NCBI GenBank assembly: GCA_037126765.1
Contig: JBBCBC010000007.1
Span: 24,623,667 to 24,687,666 of the forward strand
Reading direction: 5' to 3'
From: Stenogyne calaminthoides
Lineage: Eukaryota; Streptophyta; Magnoliopsida; Lamiales; Lamiaceae
Length of the DNA stretch: 64,000 nucleotides
The translations under genes were made by a program, and so were the position numbers. Positions 45,014 to 58,017 of this stretch are shown here, piece by piece (the stretch's first letter is position 1; every line of letters begins with the position of its first letter). The notes below the pieces were generated by a model. It searched no databases, was not told where the DNA came from, and worked only from the letters and a program-made list of their open reading frames with translations.

Positions 45014-46767
45014 TGTAGGTCCCGAATGGGTTTTGTGAGGGTGGAAGTCTAGAGGGGAGGGGTGAATAGACTTCCAAAACTTTTTGTACGGATCAGGTGT
45101 GAACTGCAGATTACCCGATCTAGTGTATCGATTTAGATCGATGTTCAATCTTCTTGAGTGCCTAAGGGCGATCGACTTGATATATGTCGGTTTAATCTGG
45201 TTCTTGTTTTAACCCGTGTGAAAACCCGTTTTATCAATTCAGATTCTCAAGTCGGTTTTCAACAACCGACTAAGGTGTCAACTGATCGATCGGGCCGCTT
45301 GGTGCAGTGAGCTTAACTTAGAATATGTATGTTGTTTTAAACTCAAAGCAATAAGAAAAGTAAGAAAATGCACACAAGACTTTTTATAGTGGTTCGCACG
45401 AAAACCCGGCCCCACGCCCACTCTTCCCTTAATACAGGGGAACCTTAACCGAACTTAACCTGCGGGACTTATACCCCTCACGGGATGGCCGAGATGTTTA
45501 CCGAGTTCTCACTCTACAAATTTAACCTGCGAGACTTATATCCTTCAAAGGATGGCCGAGATGTTTATTGAGTTCACACTCTACAGATGTTTATCGAGTT
45601 CACACTCAACCGAACTAGAATTTAGAAAACTAGAATCCCTAGTCTGAAATCTTCCGGGAACAAACTTAACCTAACTTGCGTTTGGGTAAAGAATGTTTGA
45701 GGGTTCCAACTGGAAATCTATCCTGGTGTTTTAGGTAGCCAAAATGCTAGTGGATATGATTTCTTGCTAAGAACTAATGGGATGAACACTCTAAGAATAA
45801 TCTTTAAATATAGTGTTCTTTGAGCGGAGATTTTTCTGTAGCTTTTGCTTCTTTTGCGGTGTCTCCGTGTTTGTTCTTTGCTAGTTGTCTCTCTTGTCTT
45901 CAATTGACAAGCAATCCCATTTTATAGACCTCAAAATCAAAGAGCCGTTGGAGAGCAATTTGAATTTCGGGCTATACTAGGTAGGTTGTAGGATATGATT
46001 GTGACGTGCTCTGATTATCGGCGTGCCCGTAGGCATCATTAGCGCCGTTTTTGTCCGCAGCGTCGTATCCCGCATTGTCAGCTCTTTTTGTGCACGTGTC
46101 GCTTTCTCCTTGGCTTCGTGAGGCGGCACTTCAGAAATTTGTCTGTTAGACGATTGATATTCCTTTTGTAGAAGATTCGTCTTGTCTGGTGTATCTTTTA
46201 GATTGTTACCAGGTGTGAGCTGACTTGATCAGGTAACTGATCAGTCTACCTTGTTGAGTCTTCAGATGCACATTGTCTTAGCTCTATATGCAGACTCTGC
46301 TGATATAGGTCTTCAGGTCTTTTGATGTTCAGGTGTCTCTAAGCCTCAGTGTATTCAGTCATACTAAGTCTTCAGGTTTGTTACTGAGTCTTCAGGTTTA
46401 TCTGAGTCTTCAGGTTCATCTGAGTCTTCAGTGTCTATCTGAGTCTTCAGTGTCTTTCTGAGTCTTCAGGTTCATCTGAGTCTTCAGTGTCTTCTTGTCT
46501 TCACCTGATCTTTTGACTTCTTGTCTTCTGATTTGTGCTTAGTCTTCTGATCATCTGACCTTATCTGGGTCATCTGATACTTCGACCTGCCCTATACATA
46601 TTGAGTTCCCCCTCAATATGTGACCTATCTTTTACATCAGTTATCTATACATTTCAGCTGGTCATCTTAATCTGATTCTAAGTCATCAGTCAGCTAACAG
46701 GTCTGACTGGTCCTATTACAACCTGTTTTGGAACTTCCATCAAAACTAAATTACAGATTTCCCAACA
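45014..46767 (-). repeat. Copia D 3' LTR
   Basis: 1754 bp. Contains an array of about 18-bp CTGAGTCTTCAGGTT(T/C)AT units at 46383-46500. Near its right end lie a leaderless AT stretch and ATATTGAGTTCCCCCTCAATAT, an inverted repeat also present in B and the other D copy. Confidence 0.94.
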
Positions 46768-47069
46768 ATTTCCCCCTTTTTGATGGAACCAAAACACTTA
46801 ATTACACTTAATCAGAAAAACAGATACCATGAATGGAAATGTAGATAATGTAAACAGTATATACCTCAGAAGACAATGAAATGTTGTCTTAGAATCAGTG
46901 AGATGGAAAGTTTCATTCAGATAGGTGTGTGCATTGTAGAATACATGAAAAGCGTACCTATCATATGATTCCAAGTTGTCTTCTTCAGGTGTATTTGAAC
47001 ATTTGTAGTTCTTTGGGAATGCCAAACATCCTGTACATCCTTTGCATTAGTTTGTCCAGCTCTCCTCTT
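46768..47069 (-). other. Polypurine tract and 3' untranslated region of Copia D
   Basis: AAAAAGGGGGAAAT on the minus strand at 46768-46781 abuts the LTR. The rest has no supported gene; a 75-codon frame at 46798-47025 has no recognisable domain. Confidence 0.75.
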
Positions 47070-49880
47070 CTATAGATTCCTCATTTTTCAGCAAGTCCAT
47101 AGTAGATATTCTTGAATTTAACAGGATCTAGCTTGTTGTCTGAACGCAAAGGTGGAAGGAGTATTTCAAAGGGTGGAGCTTCTGTTATTAGTGACATGAT
47201 CTTGCCTTCTTTCATCACTGTCTGGTAGAAGTCTGGATACTTTGTTTCTAACAAGTTCCGAAATTCATCATCATTCTCAGTCTAATCTTGATGAATTGGA
47301 ATCTTCTCCAGGATGTAGACGTCACATAACCATTCTCCTCTAATCTGATCCCATTCTGGAAGTAGATCTTGTCGTGCACAGAGGATGCCTTTAACAGGTG
47401 CTGGAAGGGCATTCTTCTCCCAAGCAATCTCCTCTGCTGCAGCTTCGTTCTTCCTCTTCCTTCGGATGTAAGTGATGTTCAGTCCCTTAGCCTCTGCTAA
47501 CTTCTGCTTCTTGATGACGGCCTCTCTAATTCTCTATCTTGTTTGCAGAAGGTGCAGGAGTGTAGAAGCGTCTGAGAGCAGTTTCGATTTCCTGTCTTGC
47601 TCGTTCTGTAGAAGCTAGAAAATGTTTCCAACCCATATCCAAGTGGTTGTTGGTTTTGTCCAAGGATGCCCAGACACTTTCCAAAAGTACATGTGTCTGA
47701 TTGAGCATCTCTGTCTGAACTGAGAGTTTGTCAGACTGGAGTTTGAGCTTCTCAGCAAGAGGATATACTAGTTGCATTACTTCAGCAAGGATGGCATTGT
47801 GCATCCCAACTGTGTGACTTCGTTCCTTGTCAACTAGTTTTGCTTGCTCATCTTCAAATCGCTTCATCGGATATCTTTTGGTTCCAATTTGTCTTCAAAT
47901 GCATCCTTGATCCCATCCTGAATCTTCTGAGTATGATGATCTAGGGTATCAGAGCTCATCGTAGCAGTCTGTTCATATGTTGAAGCCTTGCCAAGTCGGG
48001 TCTCATCTGCAAAGACCCATTCTTGGTTCATCGGCACCTCCCTCATGATCTGTAGGAGGTTGAACGGTTTCCTCATATTATCGACCAATACCGAACCTTT
48101 TAGTGAATTAACCATCCGATATCATCGCCGATGCCAATTCAACAACACTTTCAATCCCAAAGATTGTTTAGACATTTCAACTCCAAGTCTACAAAGAAAT
48201 CGATCCCGAGTTGTCATTAGAATCAAAATTCTTCAATGCTCTTGATCGATATCCTTCCGAAACACTATCTCTTCTATCTGTTCTTTGGATGCGGGATGTT
48301 GATCCAATCGGGGCATAGATCCAAATAGATACTCCTTGATTTGTTGCTTCATTATCCTTATGATGGAGCTTTACGGAGCAGTGAAGCAAGCACGGTTCTT
48401 GTATTGAAGGGATTATGAGAGACGGATACTCGCTTGACGGATCTCTCAGGTTCTTGAGACTTGATTGGGGATTGGGATGTTTGTAGTTCAGGTTCGTTTT
48501 TAGCATGTTGAGGGTGTTCAGTTTCCTGAACGGGTTCATTGATTGGTGGTGTGGGAGATGTTGGTGATCCGATGGCGGGGTGAGGGTGAGAAGGTTTTTG
48601 TGGGGAGAGGATGGTGGTGATGACTTTTGAGGAGAGGGTGATGGTGATTTGGAAGTGGGCGTTGGCGATCTTTCTCTTTGGAAGATCTTGGTGAGAGGCG
48701 AGAAATCGGATGGTGATTCTTCCTCAGATTGCTCCACTTCTGTCCCTCTGACAGATTTCTCTCCTTCTGCTGCGATCATCTTCTCTTCCCTTACTTCTCT
48801 GATAGTTGGCTCAGAGCGGACTGCTATCTCTTCTTCTGATCTTACTTGCATCAGATCCTTCGCTCACGACTTCTTTGGGCATAACTTGGAGCGATTTTAG
48901 AGGAGATGAGACTCTCTTCGACGCGTTTCGTTGAAATCTGGTTTCTTGGCGGATCCTTCCTCTTCATCCTCTTCTTTGGAACGGCCTTTTCCTGCACTTC
49001 AGACGATGCAGTTGCCTTATCTTTTCCCTTATTTTCTCCCTTGGGTTTGGGAACATAAGGAGTTGGATCCTCATCAGATTGTCCAGGTAGGGACTCATCT
49101 TTGCCCAATATGGCCTTGTGCTTTGCTTGGTATATCTTTGCTCCATTCTCGATCCATTTATAATTACGTGGCGGCTTATCCGATGTAATGATAGAGATTT
49201 TGTGTATGAATGAGCACTTGGAAGATAAGCACACTTCATTGCTCTGGGTCAGTTCGAACTTCCCGGAGTCTTTTCTCAGTCTTACTTTGACCATACCCAA
49301 CCAATCGATATCTGAAGCCTTCTTGATTAGTGCGGCCATGACACTTATCTTGTTATGCAAGTATTTGATCAAGATCGTAGGTTGAGCACATGATCACCTT
49401 TCGAACAATTTCAAGAAAAAGGTGATATTTTCTCTTGAGATAGGAGGCTTTGACGTTAAATCGTGTTCTCCTTATTTTTGGTCTCAACAAAATCGGCTTC
49501 AAGAAATTCCTTTTCTCCTACATCGATCGTGTAGGTCTCGGATTGATGCTTCCTCGAGTTAGGCCGAATATCCTCTGGAGATCGTCATTCAACACTCGCA
49601 CTTCCAGTCCTCCAACGGAAGAAATTAAGTCAGCATCAATGTGTTCATCCCTCTGCAGATTGTATAGAAACTCCAGAGCTTCATGTGCGTGGACAATGTT
49701 CTGATGTGTAGAGCAATAGCGTTCAAGTCCACACGCTCGCAAGCACTCCAGAATTTCCAGTGATTCAGGGTCTGAGGTGATGGTGAAGACTACGTACTTT
49801 TCATCAATGATGTCTTTCTTCATCGATGAAAAATTGCAGAACTTTTTCCCTTGGCCCGGTCGTGGAATAAGATATGCCAT
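47070..49880 (-). pseudogene. Extra sense ORF of Copia D (accessory protein of unknown function)
   Basis: From ATG 49880 the first 120 codons are open (EALEFLYNLQRDEHIDADL, RVLNDDLQRIFGLTRG); then frames alternate: 49372-48851 (Lys-rich, KPKGENKGKDKAT), 48851-48189 (acidic, then PTPTSKSPSPSP low complexity), 48115-47864, and 47867-47526, a coiled-coil-like helix rich in Lys, Glu and Leu. The coding pattern continues to about 47070 with stops. About 900 codons in total. Its N-terminal part resembles that of Copia A's extra ORF in layout. No signal peptide, membrane span or enzyme motif, so I do not call it an envelope. A leader intron is possible: GTAATTTC donor at 50076, acceptor just before the ATG. 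Confidence 0.6.
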
Positions 49881-50223
49881 TTAAATGCGATATGCAAATT
49901 GATGTTTAGTTTGAGTAAGATATTTCAATAAATTGACCAAACTAGTAATTTTAGCATCAATTTAGCAAATAAGCGTTTAGATCTAATAAAGATTACAGAA
50001 ATATATCATCATGAATTGTAAACCTAGGTACCAGAGAGAAAATGAGATCATGCAATTAATTAAAACAAGAAATTACCATAAATTGATTCGAAAGATTTTA
50101 GAAATCGGAAGAGTAGAATCAATTGATCTCGAAAGTAATTCTCTGAAGTTTTTGAAAAATTTGATCTTTTAAGAACTTTGAGAAGACGAAGTAGTGGAAA
50201 GCGGTTTTCTGAGAGGCATTTGG

Positions 50224-50231
50224 ATTTTATA
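50224..50231 (-). promoter_or_regulatory. Putative TATA box for the extra sense ORF of Copia D
   Basis: TATAAAAT on the minus strand, about 345 nt before the ATG at 49880; about 720 bp from the opposite-facing TATA box at 50954, making a divergent pair. Confidence 0.5.
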
Positions 50232-50953
50232 GAATACCAGGGAAAACCTTTTTGCACAACTTTCCAAAGTACTCAAGTATCCGTGTTTTGAAATCAGTGG
50301 CTGAGATTAGTCGGCCAAAAAGTATTTTGATCGCATGGTTGAGAAAAGTAGTCTTCTCATTTTCCGGACTCGAAAAATCGAAAATAAAGTGTTTTGAAAA
50401 CATTTTCCAAGTCCGCATTAAAAGCTCTGCAGAGCATGCGTCATGAACAGAGTAAAATAAATCAATTATTTAAATAACGCATGTAAGGTATTCAGCAAGA
50501 GATAAATAAGATAGTGTATCTGACTGATTGATATTGTAATCAATCAGTTACCACGGTGATCTGATCTGGTACTTTGTTGACTTATCTGATGGTTTCCTCA
50601 TGCATTTCCCAACAATATCTCACTTATCTGATCAGATTCTTGCTTGAAACACTTCGCTACTTATTTGATCCACTTATCTGATACACTTCATCCTTCAGTC
50701 TTCTTCTAATCAACCTGTATTTACTGAAGTCAACTCCCGCCAAAACTTTTACTTCGGGGAGTCCAAAAGTCACCTCGATTCCCAAATCGGCACGATTTGA
50801 CATTCCGTAATAATGGCATAGATACGCTGTGATTTAATCACACCGTTAACTCATCCAACCATTAGCCGCGTGTTCCTGACGCGTTGTCGATGCAAATTTC
50901 TCTTAAGATCTTTTGAGAAGATAAAATTTGCATTTATACCCCTAATTTCCTTC
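50232..50953. promoter_or_regulatory. Divergent intergenic (promoter) region of Copia D
   Basis: About 720 bp without coding frames between two outward-facing TATA boxes. It includes CTGATTGATAT..ATCAATCAG and other short inverted motifs. The matching region in Copia B is 31581-32405. The role as a two-way promoter is inferred. Confidence 0.4.
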
Positions 50954-51770
50954 TATAAATTAGCCTGGGGTGTTAGGCAAACAACACAACATAAACCATT
51001 TCATCTTCTTTAGCATATCCTTCATGCTTTTCCGATGAGTTCCTTATTTCCGGTGAAGCTTCCGGTGGGAACCTTTAGCCCTTTTCCAATGAATTCAGCT
51101 TCTCAAATCAACCCTGTGTGTTCCTTCACACTGCTTTCGTCGTCATCTAAGATTTCACATACGATCAATGCTAAGCTTCTTTACCACCATGGAGGCGGAT
51201 CTGCTAAGGCAAATGAGAAGGCACTTCTCCTAACCGTATGCACCTTGTGCGCCTATCGAGATGACAGAATTAACATCAACAGACTTAGTCTGAAACAAAA
51301 CATGAGTTTGGTATATGGTCTGCATCAGTCAACAGCTGATCTCCATATATGAAGCTCAATTTTTGCATGCGACACTAGTGTCCATTTGATCCTTGTGACC
51401 AAACCTGTGGCACTGTGCCCCATTTAACAGCTGGAGAGCCCATTGATTTTACGTCTGAGGGCTCCTGGTTTGGACATCCTTCAAAGCCTCTCTCGCTCCT
51501 CTCTCCGAAGCTTTTGAGATTGGCTCAGGATTCTAGAAGCCTCTCTGACGCCTCTTCTCGGACTGAGGGAAAATGAGAGCATCATACCTTGAACTCTCTC
51601 TCGTGTTCCCTGCCTAGGGTTGGCTTAGGGCTTATGGTTTATGTATCGACCTCCGGGTCTTCTTGTACTTGTAATACCACTTGACGATAGCTTGTAGCAT
51701 TTGTAGCTTGTGATATCACTTGTAACTTGTAAATCTGACCTCCGGGTCCTTATCAATGAAAAACTCTGTT
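50954..51770 (+). CDS. Small antisense gene of Copia D: TATA box, 105-codon ORF, 3'-end motif
   Basis: TATAAATT (50954-50961) is followed 75 nt later by ATG 51035, opening a 105-codon frame to 51352. The protein is Ser-rich at the N terminus and has ALLLTVCTLCAYRDD in the second half; no family recognised. After the stop comes a 400-bp untranslated stretch ending in GACCTCCGGGTCCTTATCAATGA (51738-51760). A diverged copy with the same parts in the same order is in Copia B (32406-33100). It lies opposite to gag-pol between RNase H and the extra sense ORF. Nucleotide conservation extends beyond the ORF, so a non-coding RNA is also possible. Confidence 0.5.
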
Positions 51771-51904
51771 ATTCCATTGCTGTGTTGTTTCTTCTGACTT
51801 ATGTGATCTATAGCTTTACTCTTGACTTGCTTGTTGACTGCAGCTTTAATCGACTTATAAAGTAATCTTCCAATCTGATCAGTTCCCCCTTAATCTGATA
51901 TGTC

Positions 51905-52015
51905 TTGAACTGATCTGCTCCTTGTCTGAACTTCAGATCGGCTACTTATCTGACTTTCTGATCTGCTCCTTATCTGAACTTCAGATCGGCTCCTCGTCTG
52001 GTAGTCTGATCAGTT
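51905..52015. repeat. Two copies of a 50-bp CTGATCTGCTCCTT unit in Copia D
   Basis: CTGATCTGCTCCTTGTCTGAACTTCAGATCGGCT occurs at about 51911 and again at 51961 with one or two changes, flanked by partial units. Confidence 0.75.
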
Positions 52016-52129
52016 GAGATTCCTAACTCAACTGATTCCACTTAACTTGGTTTGTCTTTTAACCAAGTGGTTCTGGAGATCAGTCCTTCAACCATATCTG
52101 GTGCATTTTCTCCAAGATCCAGAAGCCCT

Positions 52130-52620
52130 AGCTCGTTATAAACTCTCTCGAATCGATCTCAAAAGCGGTTTAGTTAAGATATCAGCTTTCTGCTTGTCAG
52201 TATGGATCTTTTCCATCCCAATATTCTTCTTTTCAACGTGATCTCTAATAAAATGGTGTCTGACATCCACATGTTTGCATCTTGTATGTAGAACAGGATT
52301 CTGAGTGATTGCGATAAAGACTATTATCGCGACGAATATATAGGTACGCGTCTTTAGCTATGATGTTGTAATCCTCAAATCGACGACTTAGCCAGAGCGG
52401 CGATTGGGAACAATAGCTTCTGCAAACCATATATTCTCGCTTCAAAGAGTAGATGTCACAACTGATGTCTGCTTCTTCGAAAACCAAGAGATCAGTTTAT
52501 TTCCCAGAAACTGACATGAACCTGAGGTTGACTTCCTGTCGATTCTGCAACCTCCGTGAATCAATCGTAATACCCACTAAGCTTAGATTGTCATCGATGG
52601 GTAAAATAAACCAAGGTTTA
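52130..52620 (-). pseudogene. Copia D RNase H
   Basis: The frame 52487-52245 and its neighbours carry the RNase H in pieces; the nucleotide sequence parallels 1472-1909 of Copia A (HTRxKHVDIR and EYM regions). Several 1-2 base indels. Confidence 0.75.
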
Positions 52621-53560
52621 CAGTCCCTTCAGATACTTGAGAATCCGCTTAGTCGCTTCTAGGTGGCTTTTGCATTGATTTGCTTGAAATCAAGATACAC
52701 CCATCGCAAAAAAGCATATGTCCGGGTCTGGCGGGCGGTATAGTAGTGATCCAATCAGAGCTCTATATTATTTCTGATTAACTTTCTGACCATCTTCATC
52801 TGGATCCATCTTGAACCCGGTCATCATTGGAATTCTGGCTTCCTTGCAATGTTGAACTCCAAACTTTGCAAGTAGATTCCTTGTGTACTTCGCCTGGCAA
52901 ATGAATATCCCTTCTGTACTCTGCTTGACTTGTAAACCCAAAAAGTAATTCATATGACCCATCATGGACATCTCGAACTTCCCTTGCATCAATTTGCTGA
53001 ACTTCTCACATAGCTTCTTGTTGGGAGATCCGAAGATGATATCGTCCACGTAAATCTGAACCATCAGAATAACTTCTCCATCTTCTATTCTGAATAAGGT
53101 TCTGTCCACTATTCCTTTAGTGAACCCGCTGTCTATCAAGAACTGAGAGAGTGTATCATACCAAGCTTGAGGAGCTTGTTTCAGGCCGTAAAGAGATTTC
53201 CTTAAACGGTACACTTGGTTACCTTTTTCAAAGCCTAGAGGTTGTTCGACATAAACTTCCTCTGCTAGTACCCCATTTAAGAATGCACTCTTTACATCCA
53301 TCTGATACACAGTGAACCCTCTCAGGCGGGCATATATTCGAAAAAAAATTAAATGGCTTCTAGGCGAGCGACTGGTGCAAAGGTCTCATCATAATCAATT
53401 TCTTCCGATTGAATACCCCTTAGCAACAAGTCTTGCCTTATTCCCCAGTTATGACATTATTCTCATCTCTCTTGTTCTTGAATACCCACTTCGTGCCAAT
53501 TACATCCCGATGAGTTGGTCCGCATCCACCGTTCAAACTTGATTCCTCTCAAACTGTTCC
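52621..53560 (-). pseudogene. Copia D reverse transcriptase
   Basis: The frame 53310-52768 (180 residues): YQMDVKSAFLNGVLAEEVYVEQ, LYGLKQAPQAWY, YVDDIIFGSPNK, FEMSMMGHMNYFLGLQVKQ. The catalytic residues are intact. The upstream start of the domain (53311-53560) and the end near 52620-52767 are in other frames. SIRE pattern. Confidence 0.92.
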
Positions 53561-55330
53561 AGCTCCTCCTGCATGGCTAGAATCCAGCTTGCGTCTTGTA
53601 GAGCTTCCTCTACTATAGTTGGTTCCTTCAAAGACAGATAACAACAGTACATGACACTTTCACCAATCTGATGTCTAGTTTTGACTCTATCAGATGGGTC
53701 TCTCCGATTATCGATCGGTTTGATGACCGGTAATCCAGTCCTTCTATTCGATGTCGCCTGCTTTTGAGAACATCATCCATATCGATAGTAGTTCATTACT
53801 AGTGATTGGGAGTGGTGCGAATTATGATCCACTTGATAATAACATGTCTCAGCTGATGTTGGACTCATCATGTGCTGATGTATGTTCGTAGGAACCGAGG
53901 AGTTCCCCCGACCAAATGGTTCGATTGATCTTTATCTCACCAGAATAGCTTCTTCATCGACAGGTTAGCGTACCTTTAGTCCGATTGACTGTTGAATCGG
54001 CAAGATCAAGTTACGGGATGTACAATCTTTATTCGTGTTCAGGTTCTTTCTCCTTGATGCTTAGCTGATCCATTTTCTGCGTGTCAGGTAGCGGTTGATC
54101 CGGTACGGCTTGTTCTGAGGTAGCTTTCTCTTGTTCAGAAGATGTCTCATCAAAGACCACATGGGGTGTTTCTTCCACAACTAGGGTTCGTTTGTTGTAA
54201 AATCTAAAAGCCTTGCTGGATGAGGAATATCCTAAGAATATGCCCTCATCTGACTTGGCCTCAAAAGTCTTCAACTGACTTTTCCCATTGTTGTGTATGA
54301 AACACTTGCACCCAAAAACATGGAGGTATGAAACACGAGGTTTTCTGCCCTTCCACAGTTCATAAGGTGTTTTGAAGTGAGTCTTAGTCAGAGAACATCT
54401 GTTCTGAGTATGACATGCAGTGTTGATTGCTTCTGCCTAGAAACGGCTTGGTGTGGCATGTTCAAATTTAACATAGTCGCGGCGAATTTCCTTTGAGAGT
54501 TCTGTTTCTCCGTTCTCGCTAGTCCATTTTGTTGTGGTGTTCTTGCGGTGGACGTCTCATCTTTGATACCAAACTCGATTAAAAAATCAAGACTAAAGGA
54601 ATCCAGAACTCAGTACCTTTATCCGATCCGATTTTTACTATGCTGACACCCTTCTCGTTTTGTAGCTTCTTGAGCAGCTCGGGTATCTTTATCGTTGTCT
54701 TGTTCTTCTTGTATAAGAATACAACCCAAGTAAACTTGGAATAATCAGCCACGATTACTAAAGTATATTTAAGGCCCACCGAGATCGACCGTGTAATCGG
54801 GTCCGAATAGATCCATATGGGAGCGATTCAAAGATTTCTCTTCGATGCCGGTCCGTATTCCCTTGAATGAGGCTTTAACTTGTTTTCCCTTCTGACGTGC
54901 GGCACATGTCTGATCTTTGGAGATTATCTCATTCGGAAGTTCCTCAACCACAGAAATCCTAGCTATCTTGTTAAGAGTTTTGAAGTTCAGATGGCTCATT
55001 CTTTTGTGCCAGAGCCAACTGCTACTTTTGGAGCTCTTAACAATTAAGCATGTATTCTTTGGGCAACTGTTCAAATCTGCTGTGTAGATCTTCCCTTTCC
55101 TTGAACCAGTTAGCAAGGTTTGTTGAGTGGCTCGATTCCTAATCGTACACTTGACGCTCGAGAACTCAACACTGAATCTGTTGTCGCAGAATTGTGATAC
55201 TGATAGTAGATTGTGCTTTAATCCTTCGGCATACGAGACTCCAGTTACTTGTACATCATAATTCTCTAAGGTTCCGAATCCTTTGGTAAAACCAAAGTTA
55301 TCATCACCGAAGAGTACACGTGGGCCTTCT
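53561..55330 (-). pseudogene. Copia D integrase and linker
   Basis: The frame 55116-54769 gives LWHKRMSHLNF (His pair), CAARQKGK where CxxCQKGK is expected (one Cys changed), and HMDLFGP (first Asp). The frame 54779-54579 covers VVADYSKFTWV and KIGSDKGTEF (second Asp). The Glu region follows in broken frame; 54274-54029 is the post-core part (FEAKSDEGIFLGYSSSSKAF). The linker 53561-54028 is shattered. Pre-integrase sequence extends to 55330. Confidence 0.85.
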
Positions 55331-58017
55331 TGTTATTTGTAAGAGCTAAGGAGATGTTTGCTTCCAGTCATGTGCCTTGAGCATCCACTATCGATGTACT
55401 AGATAGTTGCTTGTACACCTCCTTTGTTGGCCAGTCCCACGCGAACCTGCAATCAAATCAGGCTTTAGGTACCCCTTTGGAATTGGGTCCTGGGGGGTTA
55501 GTGGTGGATTTAGGGATCCACACAAACAGAGAACTTCTATGAAAATCAGATAGATTAGAAGGTCTGATTTGTCTCCCATACATATCAACATAATCATACG
55601 TCTCTTTATATGCTTTCTGATTAGTATGATTATTCGTGTGAGCCTAGGATGACTTAGAAGACTTGGGATTTTTCTTTATATTTTATCTTCTTTTAATCCA
55701 GAGTGGCTCAGGTGCAGTAGCCCTAGATCTCTGGTTATAAGGGTAGGTACGACTGCTACCATCAAAAGATTCATATCTTTTTGGCATAGGTGGTCTTTGC
55801 AGTTTACCTATAGCTTGCTTATTGGATCTCATATTAGATTTCCTTCTTACAGGTTGTCTCTTCTGATACCTAATCTGCTGATCAGGTTAAGGTTTCTTCA
55901 GAAGAACTGGGTTCTTCTGTTGATTCCTTGGCTGATGCTTTATCAGTTGGGGTTCATTTCTGTTCCCTTTCTGATTAGGCACCTGCCTTACTTGCCCAAC
56001 AGGTCTTTTTCCCTTATCAGATACAAGTTTAGCTTTTAGTGTATCTTTGTCAGAGACTCGTTTGATTACACCCTTCTAAAGTGAATCAAACGGGGCTTTT
56101 GAGGATGTAGAAGGGTTCTCATACCCAATTCCCTTCTTGTTAGTCGGAGTTCGAAAATAGGTGTTCATATCTTGAACGGTTTTTGATGACTTCGTGAAAA
56201 CCTCTATTTTCTTGCATAAAACTATCCTCGATGAGATTTTAGACTCTCATGTAGTCGGAATAGCTCATCAAATTTAGCTTGAAGGAATTTTGAAATCATC
56301 AGCTTGCTGTTTGTTGATTGCTAGCTGATCTTTGATCTACTTCTCCTGATCAGAAGATTTATCTTTCAGAACGTTAAGTTCCTCAGTTACCTTCTGAGCA
56401 ATTTCAATGGATTTCGATTCGGTAGCTTTTTGACAAATCTCTTTAACAAGCTGATTATTTCTGATCCTTAGCTTGTCATTTTCAGCTTCCACTATTGTAT
56501 AAGTGTCTACTGCATCATAGAGATCATCAAGCAATTGCTCGAGTAGAGCCGCAAGTCAATCTCTCCAAAGAAAAAGCTAATGATAGCGGTGTGGAAATTG
56601 AAAAAGCGCGAAGGTTTGGAGGTTACCTCGATTGGTCCTCCTTGCCATCGAGGCGGAACTTCATCGCCATCCAAAGAGAATATCGATCTTCATGCTCGTG
56701 GAAGTCAATAAAGATCTTTGCTTATCGACCGAAGTCTTCTCTGAGATGAGTAGCGAGTCCTCGGAAGGCGATATCATCAATTCCGGATGTGTCGGCGACC
56801 GGGGCTTTTCTATCTCCGAGGCGTTGCTCTCTTCGCTCCGTTTCTCTTCCCTTTATCTGGAGTCGGTCGAGGCGGTCGGTCTTTGAAGTGACTGGTTTCT
56901 CGCAGATTGAAACACGATCCTCGATCTACGGAACTTCCTCTGCCAAAGTGAGTCACTCCGTTCTGTAGGATCTATCGGTGACTTCCCTTTACGATGGTAA
57001 TCCCGAACTCCTTCACGATCTGTTATCTCTTCTCTCATCCGCCGATCATCTCTTTTTTTTTTTCTCTGTGATCTCTTCGATCATCAGATCTGGTTCTTTC
57101 TAGTGATCTGTCAGTTGGCCTCCTGTTTCTTCTGTTGTCTTGATAGTCACTGTAGAATCTCCGATACTTACCAAGCTGAGTATTTGTTCTTTCAAGTTTC
57201 TGTTAAGCGGAGCGATCGCTACCTTGACTCATTATGTTTCCAACAGGTTCAGTGGTCTTCGATCTGCTGCTGGTTGCTTTAAATGCAACTGATTTAGACG
57301 TTGAGGCTTCAGCAGGAGTCTCGTCTTCATCTGCTTTTCCTCTTTCGATTAAATCGAACTCGTGAACTTTGAGGCTTAGGAACAAGCTACTCAGCTTCAT
57401 CTTTGAAATGTCTTGGCAATCCTTGATTACCTTGACTTTCATGTCCCATTTCTTGGTGAGAGATCTTAGGATCTTGTAGTTGATATCTTTGTCTGACATC
57501 TCTCTTCCAAGTTCTCGTAGTTTATTCACTGACATGGTGATCCTCCCATCGAGCTCGTTGATGGTCTCGTTGGGCAACATCTTTTAGCTTTTTCGAACTT
57601 CACCCCGCTTAAACACTTTTGTAGTCGACTGTCTTTGATCTGATCATTTCCTTCGCATATCTCAGCAACAATATCCCACATTGCTTTCTCGGTTTTGAGA
57701 TACTTTATCTTCTCCTTTGTGACTTTATCCATCGTCTTCATGATTATATGCCTGACGATTGTATCTAGAGTATATAACTTTCTTTCTTATGCATCCATCA
57801 AGGCTGGGCTTTTTCGTACAAGACTTCCCGGTGCAAAGTCTGGATCTCGTCCAACTGCTGGGTTATCGTGATATATAATGATGGGTCCTCGTTCAATGAC
57901 TTCCATCATTCTACCGCTTATCGATCCTAGATGGTTGCACATATATATGGCCCAATCTACATACTCATCAATTGAAAACTTAGGCAAATCAAGGTACATG
58001 CCAGAGGTATTATCCAT
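55331..58017 (-). pseudogene. Copia D gag and protease
   Basis: Gag starts at ATG 58017 (MDNTSGMYLDLPKFSIDEY), 125 nt after the primer site. The frame 57580-57203 holds the mid capsid (LRELGREMSDKDINYKILRSL, KKWDMKVKVI), which aligns with gag of Copia A. An Arg/Ser/Asp-rich part and a coiled-coil-like piece (56534-56337) follow. The protease signature DSGCSRHM reads near 55372-55410. The zinc knuckle is not readable. Many frame breaks. Confidence 0.82.

Noticed and set aside
47526..49880. Envelope gene or host gene
   Set aside because: It lies between RNase H and the 3' LTR of Copia D and has counterparts in A and B, so it is an element ORF; no signal peptide or membrane span supports an envelope.
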